DNA from: Aquatica leii
Taxonomy: Eukaryota > Arthropoda > Insecta > Coleoptera > Lampyridae
NCBI GenBank assembly: GCA_035610365.1
Contig: CM069435.1
Location: 2,630,001-2,694,000 of the forward strand
Direction: 5' to 3'
Length of the DNA stretch: 64,000 nucleotides
The position numbers and the translations under genes were made by a program. Positions 47,490 to 57,931 of this stretch are shown here, in pieces. The notes under the pieces were generated by a model. It saw only the letters and a program-made list of their open reading frames with translations. It had not been told where the DNA came from and searched no databases. Numbering within the stretch: the first letter of the stretch is position 1; each line of letters begins with the position of its first letter.

Positions 47490-47950
47490 CGAGGCACGGC
47501 AACCTGCAAGAAATCCATAGTGTGCATAGCGGTATATTAAACATTTAGAAATATGATCTCTTCGACTACTTTATTAAGATGCGACAGGTGCATATGATTC
47601 ATTATCTTAACTACTAAAAAACTTCTTCTATATGAAATTAACACTTGTCTTGCTCGAAAATTATAAAAACAATAAAAAAAAGAGGTTAGAAGTCAACGTC
47701 CGTTGCAGATGAGTATATAGAAGATTCTGTATTAGAATTAGGTTAGATCTTTGATCACGTAGCAACTAACAATAATTCCAATTTGATGGGTAATTCTAAT
47801 AGCGTAGGTGCATCCGAATATTAATACGGTTAATTGTTCTAATTATATCGTACACATAAATTAACCATAAGAAATATCCAATAAAAAGTCTAATAAAAAT
47901 TTTACATAAAATCAAAAAAATAATAATTATATTAATATGTTCTTGTAACG
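47490..47950. other. AT-rich spacer
   Basis: Nothing recognisable. Confidence 0.35.
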
Positions 47951-48113
47951 TTTAAAGTTAGACTTTTCGATAATTTTATTTTTGAGGTTTTCGCGGCCAT
48001 GATTTTTTAAAAAATAATTATTTTCGGGTTTTGAACCGCGTTTCATATTTACACTTTTCACAAAATTTATAAAACTTAGAAAACTTACAAACTTTGAAAA
48101 ATTTACAATGTTT

Positions 48114-48147
48114 GACGTTTCGACAGTCATGTCGCTGTCTCTTTCAG
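48114..48147 (-). other. Hammerhead-like core in Penelope head (P2)
   Basis: On the minus strand: CTGAAAGA, GACAG, an eight-base loop, CTGTC, GAAA, CGTC. GAAA is intact here while the CUGANGA part carries one extra base; P1 shows the opposite pattern. Same position relative to the endonuclease gene as in P1. Confidence 0.35.
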
Positions 48148-48186
48148 AAAAAACTGAATCTGAAGATATAGGATCCTGACAAGCCT

Positions 48187-48594
48187 TTATATTACGCCGT
48201 TCGGGTCAGTGGTTCGTGACGGTTCCGTTTCATTAGTTTTCCGGAACATGTTTTTCCATATTGGCGCTAGATCGATTCTATTATCCCTATTAAAATTGTC
48301 GTACTTTTGGATTTCAATGACTTCCTTGTATAGTCTAGGCCAGAAATTTTGGGATTTAGCCAACATTGTTGCCTCTTCAAATGTTATGGTGTGACCGGTG
48401 TCTAAAAAGTGTTCCACAACAGCAGATCTTGTGTTATGTTTCTTTGTACCCGCCTTATTTTTTTTTAATCTGGTAGCTATGTTGCGTTTCGTTTGTCCTA
48501 TGTAAGCCAGCCCACACGAACAATGGATGTGGTAGACCCCTGGTTCCTCGAGTGGTCCTAAAGGAAGAAATAGTGAGTTCATTGGAAAGCACAC
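48187..48594 (-). pseudogene. GIY-YIG endonuclease in inverted head of P2
   Basis: Open for 135 codons. The central part begins GVYHIHCSCGLAYIGQTKR, the GIY-YIG signature (here V-Y-H and A-Y-I-G), with an SAVVEHFLDTGHTI block in which H and E are typical of Penelope endonucleases, and ends with DLAPIWKNMFRKTN. The CxC pair (CSCG) is the usual Penelope cysteine feature. It would nick DNA at the insertion site. Here it is detached from the reverse transcriptase, in opposite orientation, and its first residues derive from the junction with the RT part. Confidence 0.8.
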
Positions 48595-50339
48595 TCAGAA
48601 CCACAACATATTGAAGAAGAGGTGAGGGTCAAAACAGCCGATATTCTGAAGAAATCTGCAGCACCGAAATCCAACATCAATCGAGAGGAAAGAAATGCTC
48701 TAAGGAAACTTAAGGCCAACAAAGAAATCACTGTATTACCAACTGATAAAGAAAATGCTTCTGTAATCATGAACACCAACGACTACATGGAAAAAATCTA
48801 TACTTTGCTGCAAGATTCGGCGTACAAACCATTGAAGAGGAATCCAATAAAACCTCTAGAGATAAAGATTTCGGCCGCTGTAAAACTCGCAAGCACTATC
48901 CCGGAACATCAAAAGAGACGATTAATTTCTACAGACACCAGGATGCCGCATCTTTTCGGCCGTCCAAAAATCCACAAACCAGGGATACCCCTTCACCCAA
49001 TTGTGAGTGCTACAGGTTCAGCCACTCATCCTCTGAGTAGATACTTATGTACCATTTTACAACCGCTTACAGGAAAAAACATCCATTACGTAAAGAATTC
49101 CCAGCACTTCATGTCAAGAATTAAAGAAATTAAATTGAAATCAGAAAACATTTTAGTCAGTTTTGATGTGACATCTCTCTTCATAAAAATGCCACTACAA
49201 ACAGCACTGGAGATCATCAAGACCAAATTTCGAAAAGTGGATATGGATAAGGAACTTAATGGACTAATTGAGCTATGCTTAAAGTCCACGTACTTCTCAT
49301 TCAATAAATTGTATACGAACAAATTGAAGAAGCAGCCATGGGATTACCACTTTCTCTAGTCATCGCCAATATATTTATAGAGAATTTTGAAGAAAGAGCA
49401 TTAGAAACCGCTACTCTCAAACCAAAATGCTGGCTACGTTATGTAGACGATACATTTGTAATTTAGTCTCATGGAACAGAAACGCTACACAACTTTCTGG
49501 ATCACATCAACCAGTTAGATTTCAACATCAAATAACCCATAGAAAAGGAAACAAACAAAAGCATTCCGTTCTTGAACGACTGGTCACTCAAAATATGGAC
49601 AACAAATTGGGGCATCAAGTATATAGAAAACCGACACATACTGACAGATGCCTCAACGCCGAATCACGTCATTATCATTATTTGCAGTTCTAAAAACTTT
49701 AGTACACAGGACCGAGGCGATCAGCGAACCGAACACGTTAAAGACCTAGGTCACCTAACAAACGCCTTAATAAAAAAAGGTTTCAGAAAAGCAGACATAT
49801 ATCGAGCAATTAACAAACACAGTAAGGAAAAACCAAATAAAGAGGATCCCGTGGTAACTTCCTTTCTTTACATAAAAGGCTGCATGGATAAAATAGCTAG
49901 GATACTTAGAGGAAAAAATATCAAAGTGATTTTCACTAAAACAAATAAAATAGCCGCCAATTTCTTAAAATCTAAAGAAAGCACCACTCGAGGAACCAGG
50001 GGTCTACCACATCCCCTGTTCGTGTGGGCTGGTTTACACAGGACAAACGAAACGCATTATAGCTACCAGATTAAAAGAACATAAGGCGGATACAAAGAAA
50101 CATAACACAAAATCTGCTGTTGCGGAACATTTTTTAGACATCGGTCACACGATAAAATTTGAAGAGGCAACAGGCTTAATCCCAAAACTTCTAGCCTAGA
50201 CTATACAAGGAAGCCATTGAAATCCAGAAGTACGACAATTTTAATAGAGATAGAATCGATCTAGCGCCAATATGGAAAAACATGTTCCGGAAAACTAAAT
50301 TCATTTATGAAGCTCTTATACGAGCGGAAAAATTTGAAA

Positions 50340-53300
50340 ATATTAAAAAGTTAAATTAACCGTAATAATAAACACATGTGAAACGTGAAGTTGTATACTT
50401 ACAAAAGATCCTGTTTATTGCATCGTTGGTGCTCGCATGACAATGGTTGGAATGCAATAATATAAATATTAGGTTTTTTTTGTAAATTTTTACGTTATAT
50501 ATTATATTTACCTTATTAGTAATTAATTTATTTATCCAATTTTTATGATCTATTTACATACCGGCTTAAATACTAATATTTAAAATAATTTTTTTTATAA
50601 ATTGCATAAAACTAGTGCAAAATTTTATCAGTGTACAAAAAAACTTCAATACAGAACAAAAGTGTTATAATGCTCCTCAAAGACCAAAAATTACTAATCC
50701 GTGAACGTTTATTTCGTTATGGTAGTTTTTAACTTACGATCAATTTGCTAATTTTTAATAACTAAAGCAATAATTGTAGTTTTTATAGGAAAAAAACATC
50801 AAATTGGTGGTGTTTTTTTTTGATTTTGTTACTACTAACAAAAAGTAGTTTTAATTCTAATAAACACTCAATCATAAAACATTCTGCGTGTGTTTTAAAC
50901 ATTTTAAGAAGTTAAAGTAAAAACGTAAGGTATTTAATTAAAACTAATAATAATTAATAAAAAACGTTAATACCTACAACAAATTTTTAAATTGAAGAAC
51001 AATTAATTAATAGTTTTAAAAAATCCAGATTAAATAAGGCTGTTAAAAACATCCAGCAAAAAATTAGAGCAGTAGCTTAAGGTTAATTTTCATTGATCCC
51101 GCTTCAGCGCTTTCAAGAAAAAACGTAATTTTGAAAATTTAACTGTAATATTACATTTTATAACGTACTGTAATAATTTTAACAAGAAACGTTTTTTTTA
51201 ATATCTCAAAAAATGTATTTTTGTTTATATTATTTTTGAAATTATTCAAATTGAATTAAACAATTTAATTTATTTTATGTTATGATGACTATATTTTGGT
51301 TGTAATTTGGTATTTGAACTTTTAACATTTTTTTATGTGTAACACCAAACTAGCTACGGTTTAAATTAATATTTTTTTAATTAAACTAAAAAATTGCATC
51401 TATTAATTATTTAAATGATATCTACCAAAATATTTTAAAAAACACGTTGTAGATTAAATTAATAACACGCATCTGTAACAGTTAACCGTAATAGTATTTT
51501 CTTAGATTTAAAACATTTTTAAACGACTAAATTTGCAACAAAAAATATATTTATAAAATATTTAAAAAAATTTGTTTTAATTAAAGTATTGTTTATTTGT
51601 TGCGTTTAAAAAACACAGCAACTAAAACTATTGGTTTATAAGTACAACATAATATTTAAATAAATTGAACTTACAATATTTAATAAAATGGCAAATGTGA
51701 TAATAATCCTCGCACTTATCATTTTGGCACACGCACTATGTTCTTAATTTTTTTTTAAAAACGAAAATTAAATTGATTAAAATCCACACATTTAATAAAT
51801 TGCGTTATATAGTATTAAATATTTTTTTAAAAATATTATTTTAGCTTCTGTATGTGATAAAGGACATACAGGAACTGAAGCTTTAAGACGGTTCCGCGTG
51901 TCTACTAAGTTCTGTATTTGTTCCGCCCCGCTACGCTACAAGAACTAAGACTTAGTACTGTTACATTACGTGAATGTCGTTTTTGATGCTTCCGAGGACG
52001 ACTTTATTATATTCTTTTTGCCGGCTATTTAATTCGTCTACGTCCATTTAACCCACTCCATTAAGCAAGTGCGGTTTATCAATCAATTATCGTAGAAAGT
52101 AGAAATTTATTGTATAGGTAACGTTTACAACAATTTGTGAACACGTGGTATCAAAACAAGTGTTTAAATGCTACAATTGTTTACCAAAAGTTGGTCAGAA
52201 GGTTAGTTTGTTGTTAAAACAAAGAATAAATCAGGAAGCTGATTGAATCTTGATTGTACTATTTAAATGTGAACTGTTCAATCCTTTCTCTTTCCTTTTT
52301 TTTAAGAAATAAACAAACGGTACTTATTTTTGTGTGCAAATACTATGTGCGTTTTGCTAATTATGTATTTTTGCACATAAAACAATAATCAACTGCCTTA
52401 TTAATAATTAATTACATAGAAATGTGTTCTTTTAAATTGACGTTACACGTGCCTTGTAGTAGGTAGTCGAAAAGTCACTTTTAGAACACTAAATTTATAT
52501 TATTCTAATTAGAAACATTTCTACCCTACTTAAGGTTTAAGAAATGAACACAAATAATTTATAAGTGACCTTATTTGGCACAATGCTATTTATACACTAC
52601 ATAAAGTCGTTTATTTAGATTCGCAACGGGTTTGCAGAAAGAAGTAGTAACTTTCAGGTGTATAAGAGCTTTTGCAAAACAAATTTAAAAAGTTATTAAA
52701 ATATCGTTACTACATTTTTGTTAGAAATAATACGCTAATCTTTAGAAGAAGAATCTAAGCTTTCCGGCAACAATAAAAAAAATGTTTGAATATGTTTTGT
52801 ACTTAATTACTTCTCTTGTTTACGTGTATGCACACAATTTGCATTTAGTTATAACGTATTCCATATTTAAAAACCCATTTTCTAAGAATTTTTTAATTAA
52901 ATACAAAAATAGTTGTAGCGTAAAACTTAAGTCAAATTAATTGTCTATTACAATGCTATTACGCATTGTTCGGCTTTGTCTGATAAAGTTTAGAATAAGT
53001 AAATTTCAAACTTATTAGAAAGCCAGTTAATATTACTAGCCGGAAAAAAAGTGTCAAAAAAATTTACATTATCATAAATCGGTTTAAAATTATTTGGTAA
53101 ACCGACAAAACAACTACAAAAAGCATGAAAAGCTCAGCAACAATAAATCATCAATAACTACCAAAAACTCATTAAGAGCAGTAGCAAAAAGCTCGCCTTA
53201 GGCGCTCGCGTAAGTTAGATCGATTTACTGTTTGCGAAACAAGTAACAAAAAATGATTTAGATAAAAGTTACTGACACAGATTGAATGAGTTCCAAAAAC

Positions 53301-53580
53301 TATAGAAATTATTTTTACTAAATAGATCAGTCGTCGGTGAGCGTGTAATACCTCTAATGCGACATCATTACCTAAATCAAGGTTTATACACGAAATAACT
53401 ATTTTACAAACGATTCTTCATTATTTAATGTGACACGTGTTTAAAACTAGAACGGAAATGCATTTAATGTGACTGAATCTTACATTGGGGTTTTGAACTG
53501 CGGGCATTTTTATGTTTTTCGACTAGAACCAGCTCTTTTGTAGAAGAATGGCCAGAAATGCCATACCTTCTAATATATAA
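50340..53580. other. AT-rich intergenic sequence with one stem-loop
   Basis: More than 3 kb without genes or element remnants I can name. At 51844-51885 TCTGTATGT and ACATACAGG form an imperfect stem, and the GC-richer patch 51880-51960 stands out but has no tRNA-like or coding structure. Confidence 0.45.
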
Positions 53581-53583
53581 TAA

Positions 53584-56103
53584 CACTGGTCTGCAAAAAA
53601 ATATGTCTTCCGTTTTCTTCCATCACCCACCATTTTCGAGGGAGCCCCAAATCTCTAATTTTACCACTTTTCGATAAATTAATTATAATTTATTTATCGA
53701 ACGATAATAATAATTATCATTATTATTATAATAATAAATATATGAACATGAATTTAATTTAAATGGGAAAAAAGAACTATTTTAGCTATAAACAGTAATA
53801 AATAAAAAGATATTCATCAATACTTGGTGCTTGCTTTCCTTTTATACCCTGAGGTACAGCTCTCTCGTTTCAAAAACCAGCAGTACTCCGCCAACATGCT
53901 TGCATTCCACTTCCCTGAAAATCTCTTCTCCAGCTTAGCGATGTCTTGATGGAACCGTTCCCCGTGTTCATCCGAGATTGCTTCTAAATTTTCAGGAAAA
54001 AATTTCAGATGCGAGTGAAGGAAGTGAAGCTTAAGAGACATGTTACATCCTATGTCCCTGTACGCTAAAAGCAGTTTCTCGACGTGAGCGACATAATCTT
54101 CACTTTTATGGTTACCCAAGAAGTTCTTACAAACGTTTTAAAATGCAAGCCAAGCTCGTTTTTCTTTTCGATTTAGGTGTTCAATAAACGTCGAATCTTG
54201 GAAGAGTTGTCTAATCTGGAGACCAACAAAAACGCCTTCTTTGATTTTAGCTTCGCTAAGACGAGGAAATTTAGTTTTCAAAAATTGAAATGCGCCACCT
54301 GTCTTGTCCACTGCTTTCACAAACTGTTTGATCAATCCAAGTTTGATGTGTAAAGGTGGTAAGTAAATATTTTCCTTCGGAACCAAAGGATTGTGGGCGA
54401 TATTTTTCTGACCAGGAATAAGATTTTCTCGCAGAGGCCAGTCCCGTACGATGTAATGTTTATCTCGGGCTCGGCTATCCCACTGACAAAGGAAGCAGCA
54501 ATATTTTGTGAATCCTGATTGCAGGCCCGTGAGTAGCGCAACAACTTTTAAGTCAGCGCAAAGTTTCCACTTATAATCATGATAACTACTTTTATCAAGG
54601 ATTCTGAAGATGTTTTCGTACGTTTCCTTCATATCAACAAGGTATGCAACTGGAACTGATAGGAAGTCATTCCCATTTGCCAACAGGACAACTTTTAAGC
54701 TTGTTTTTGATGAGTTTATAAACGGTCTCCATTTGTCTGGGTCACATGGCACCTGTAGCTCTGTCATCAATAAATTTGCATTACGGCAGAACACTAAACC
54801 TTTATCTTCTGAGAAAACACATTTCAGGGTTGCTTGTCTGGTCCTGTAAGAAGATATTTTTACTCCCTTTTCTATGAGATTCCACTATTGAAGTTGCGAT
54901 CGTAGGAGCTGAGATTTAGTCTTGGGTAACTGCAAATCCCTGACAAGATCATTTAATTCCGATTGAGTGAGGAGGTGAGGTTGCCGAGAAACTAAATCTG
55001 CGGAATACTCTTCATCATCATTGAACGTATCATTCGAAGCCCCAGGTTGTGGCTCAGAGTCTTTTAAATTAATTTTCGGCTCCTGAGTATAAGTGTTTGG
55101 GGGCTCTGGGATTGGCAAAGTATCGTTATGAGGAACAGGTCTTAGAGCTGACGGAATATTCGGATACTGAATTGTATGCTTACTTTTGCTCAAAAACCCG
55201 ACGGTGGAAGTCATATAAAAGTAACAATCTGTAAGATGACAGCGAGGTTCACGCCAAACCACGGGCACAGCAAATGGCATTGATTTACGGGTACCTTTGA
55301 GCCATTTGGTCAAACTACTGTAACAAGTCGTACAGCAAACTGATGGAGACCAAGTCTTGTCCTGGTCGCCAACTTGACAATCATAGTACAATTTATAAGC
55401 TGTTTTAACTAGCGGAGAAAGGGGTTTTCGTTGCGCTTTTAAAGTTAATTCCCCGCAGACATAGCTGAAGCTATCGGGATGATTTTTACACTCGCGTGGC
55501 ATAATTAAACAGTAATTCAACGCCCGACATTAACCACAAATCACACTTAGTCACTTAAAAAAATCTGGAGTAAAAGTAGTTTTACTGTTTTACACAAATG
55601 AAAAAAAATGAACCAAAATCCAGCACGTTTAAAATGTCGACAAGTTAACTCTGCAACAGCTGTAGATGTACTGATCGAAGCAGTTAAGCAAACAATATAA
55701 TATACTATAATGAGAAGAGTAATGCAAGTTCAAGCCTGTCGAAAATTCCTGTTGAAACCTGCCTGTGGTATTGAGATCGCCAGCGTCGTGCAGTGAATCT
55801 TCCTAACGATTTATTGATATTTTTTACTGTTCTTATATATTTGTATTTTATTGTTGTTTCTATATACATTTTATAGCAAAACTTTTGCTATATACTTTGG
55901 TATAAATTTTATTACTTGCTTTGGGATGTTTAACGGCTATAAGTTAAAATTCTAAAAAAAATGCAAAAAATAAAATAAAAATGGGGTCCCCCCAAAATAG
56001 GTGGGTGATGGGTAAAAACGGAGCTCATTTTTGGATTCAGGAGGTCATTTTACATACGAATCGTCAAGAATGGTATCAGGGCCGATTTTCATGCAGACCA
56101 GTG
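53584..56103 (-). mobile_element. CACTG transposon, full-length copy 1
   Basis: The element is 2520 bp, ends CACTGGTCTGCA at both termini, and imperfect terminal inverted similarity reaches about 150 bp inward, with the shared blocks GTAAAATGAC, CCATCACCCACC and an A-rich part after GACCCCA or GCCCCA. It encodes one protein on the minus strand (55520-53817). Flanks do not show a clean 4-bp duplication (ATAA left, TACT right), unlike copy 2, so the flanks may have been rearranged. The copy is full length, and its gene carries only two nonsense codons. It lies head to head with copy 2 at 57932-60443. Confidence 0.85.
53817..55520 (-). pseudogene. RAG1/Chapaev-like DDE transposase, copy 1 (two nonsense codons)
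   Basis: One frame of 567 codons from ATG at 55520 to the stop at 53817-53819. N-terminal zinc-rich region: ECKNHPDSFSYVCGE, CCTTCYSSL, CHLTDCYF. Core: FINSSKTS (first D position, N here), WKLCADLKVVALLTG (second D), then CFLC, whose cysteines lie 19 and 22 residues after that D, PLHIKLGLIKQFVKAVD, LHFLHSHLKFF (H-x4-H) and SDEHGERFHQD with the candidate catalytic E. This spacing equals that of D708, C727, C730 and H937, H942 in RAG1. Lesions: TAG at 54885-54887 and TAA at 54135-54140, each a single change from a glutamine codon, and the first D is N. Function inferred: cut-and-paste transposase with a zinc-bound RNase-H fold. Confidence 0.8.
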
Positions 56104-56109
56104 TACTTT

Positions 56110-56795
56110 GTAAAATAATTGACAATTTTTTTTTAAATTATTGGTTTTGTATTAATAGCTTCTCTAGATAAAAAAATTACGTAAGTCCAAAAAGGGGTAA
56201 AAATTCAAGGTACGTATAAATTATCTCCAATTTAAATACAATACAACAAAAGTGAGGTAACAGCAATTTCACGATAAAACATTGTTATGGATCTCTATAT
56301 AGGCATTAACCGACAGTAATTCAAAATATTCACCAAATCGTCAATTTTAGAAAACAGTATTTTTTTCTGGGGTGACGATATGTTAAGCCATCAATTGTGC
56401 TGCCTTGAAAGATTTAACATAAATACGCATTATCGTAATAGAATAACAATAGATTATATAAACACAAACAATAGAGCAAATACTGGTACACGATCATGTC
56501 TTATAAAAAATCTTTTAACTATGTTACTAAGTGCCACATAGAAACTTTTTAAAACAACAGTACAAAAAACATAATATGCCAAAACAGCAAACAACACTAT
56601 TACTAAACAGGATAATGTAAATAAAACAAAAAGAAAATCAAACACAATATAAGTAACGACGCTAAAGAAGCTTGTGGACCAAAAACAATTGTTCTTAAAA
56701 AAATATATATTCCAATAAGACAAAACCAAAAGAATATAAAGAAACATCAACGAATCACATCTCGAAATTTTTGTAGTGATATTACAACGATCTTT
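56110..56795. other. Spacer between CACTG copies, left part
   Basis: AT-rich. The minus-strand open frame 56454-56750 is rich in F, L, V and looks like a chance hydrophobic frame. Confidence 0.35.
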
Positions 56796-56799
56796 TTGT

Positions 56800-57175
56800 T
56801 TATAAAAGATCAGATAGAAGTGGAACCAACCGAAACTTCAAAGGCGAGAAGAAACCTTTTCATCAAAAAGAGAAAACAGGTTAACCAGATTCCACTGAAC
56901 AACTACTGGGAGTAGCAACTGAGTATTTTAAGCGGTTTGAAACAGAAGAAGACGTATCGACTAGCTAAAGACTGGGAAATGACATTAAAGAAGTTACTTT
57001 CAGATCAAAAACGCTTTGCTGAAAAAATCATAAACGACACGTCTTTTGAAGCAGGATTCAGAAATTTGGCAAGAGAAAGAAATGTACCCACGTTGGTCAC
57101 TTTTGCCTTCGTCATTGTCTCATTCGCGTTTATCAAATCAGTCAAGTCACAATTTGCAACGCTACCCTAAACCAG
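56800..57175 (+). pseudogene. Possible MADF/Myb-like ORF of a PIF/Harbinger element
   Basis: Open from about 56937 to 57170 on the plus strand with RLAKDWEMTLKKLL and FAEKIINDTSFEAGFRNLARE. An A-E-K-x-I-N-D block near the C-terminus is typical of the DNA-binding accessory proteins (MADF/BESS or Myb-like) of PIF/Harbinger elements and of related host genes. It is adjacent to, and convergent with, a PIF/Harbinger transposase fragment (57270-57720), which supports this reading, but it is short and I am not certain. Confidence 0.35.
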
Positions 57176-57269
57176 CACAACCAATTTGAGTTCTCATTCA
57201 ATTCTTCTCCGACTTTAACGTACCAACAGTAATATCAAAAAACCTCGGATAACAAAAATGCTGCTGAGT

Positions 57270-57720
57270 TTTTTCATCATTCATCTCAATGTGAAATTGG
57301 CTACCAATTTTCAGTTATATAAAAATGCATACATTCCTGATTCCTGACTGTTGTCTTTCAATGCCTTGATAATTGCTGAGCAAGTTTCCAATATGGCAAG
57401 TTCTAGAGTCTGAGGAGCAATGGCGCACAAGAACTTCAGGTTTTCCAAATCCATGCCAGAAACTAGGTACCTTAATATGATTAAAAGTCTCTGCGATGTG
57501 GAAATTTCTGTAATCTTCGGCTTTGAAAAAGCGTAGAGGGTTAAATAAATGCTCATGAGTGAAGAAATTTATCCATTTGTACTATTGCTTGAACCAACTT
57601 CGTTTCTGCTTTTGGTTTTTCCTTTTGACGACAACCAACGTTAATGCTAGGCAGGTCAAATCCGTGTTGGACACAATTGTTCTAAGCGTAAAAAACACCT
57701 TGTAAGTGCGAAACTCAGCT
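57270..57720 (-). pseudogene. PIF/Harbinger transposase N-terminal fragment
   Basis: Minus-strand open part 57556-57311 reads KPKITEISTSQRLLIILRYL, VSGMDLENLKF, IAPQTLELAILETCSAIIKAL, the standard N-terminal layout of a PIF/Harbinger transposase (helix region before the catalytic domain). Sequence just downstream (57310-57270) decays through ENW, the expected next motif. The DDE catalytic domain is missing. It lies between the two head-to-head CACTG elements. Confidence 0.6.
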
Positions 57721-57931
57721 ATTATTGAGTTTTGATAAAAAAGTTGAAGGGTTGATTAAAGTTGACTGTAGCGCGTGTCGATCAAGCTACTTGATCGTCT
57801 AGGGCCTGCTTTACTATTGTTTTCATTTTTTTCACGGTTTGTTCACGTTATAAAATTTGTTTTAATATTTCACTTTATTGTAAAAAAAAAATTTGTGTCT
57901 TTAATTTGTATTATTATCTTTGCTATCATTA

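Larger units (their letters stand above)
47955..50335 (+). mobile_element. Penelope-like element copy P2 with inverted head
   Basis: Inverted head at 47955-48555 (minus strand): an untranslated part matching the head of P1, then a GIY-YIG endonuclease (GVYHIHCSCGLAYIGQTKR, SAVVEHFLDTGHTITFEEA, FWPRLYKEVIEIQKYDN; open at 48187-48594). From about 48560 the plus strand reads the N-terminal part and reverse transcriptase (KANKEITVLPTDKENAS, LFGRPKIHKPGIPLHPIVS, VSFDVTSLFIKMPLQTALE; open 48622-49359), the catalytic YVDD box in decayed sequence near 49440, the thumb and linker, and a second endonuclease remnant (HPLFVWAGLHRTNE, then FLDIGHTIKFEEA near 50150). The right end breaks off near 50335 without the tail seen in P1. 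At least several lesions; dead. It keeps the RT N-terminal part that P1 lacks. Confidence 0.85.

Noticed and set aside
51840-51960. GC-richer patch with a stem-loop
   Set aside because: Tested by eye for tRNA, snRNA and hammerhead layout; none fits.
56454-56750. 98-codon hydrophobic minus-strand frame
   Set aside because: Composition fits chance translation of AT-rich DNA; no conserved motif.
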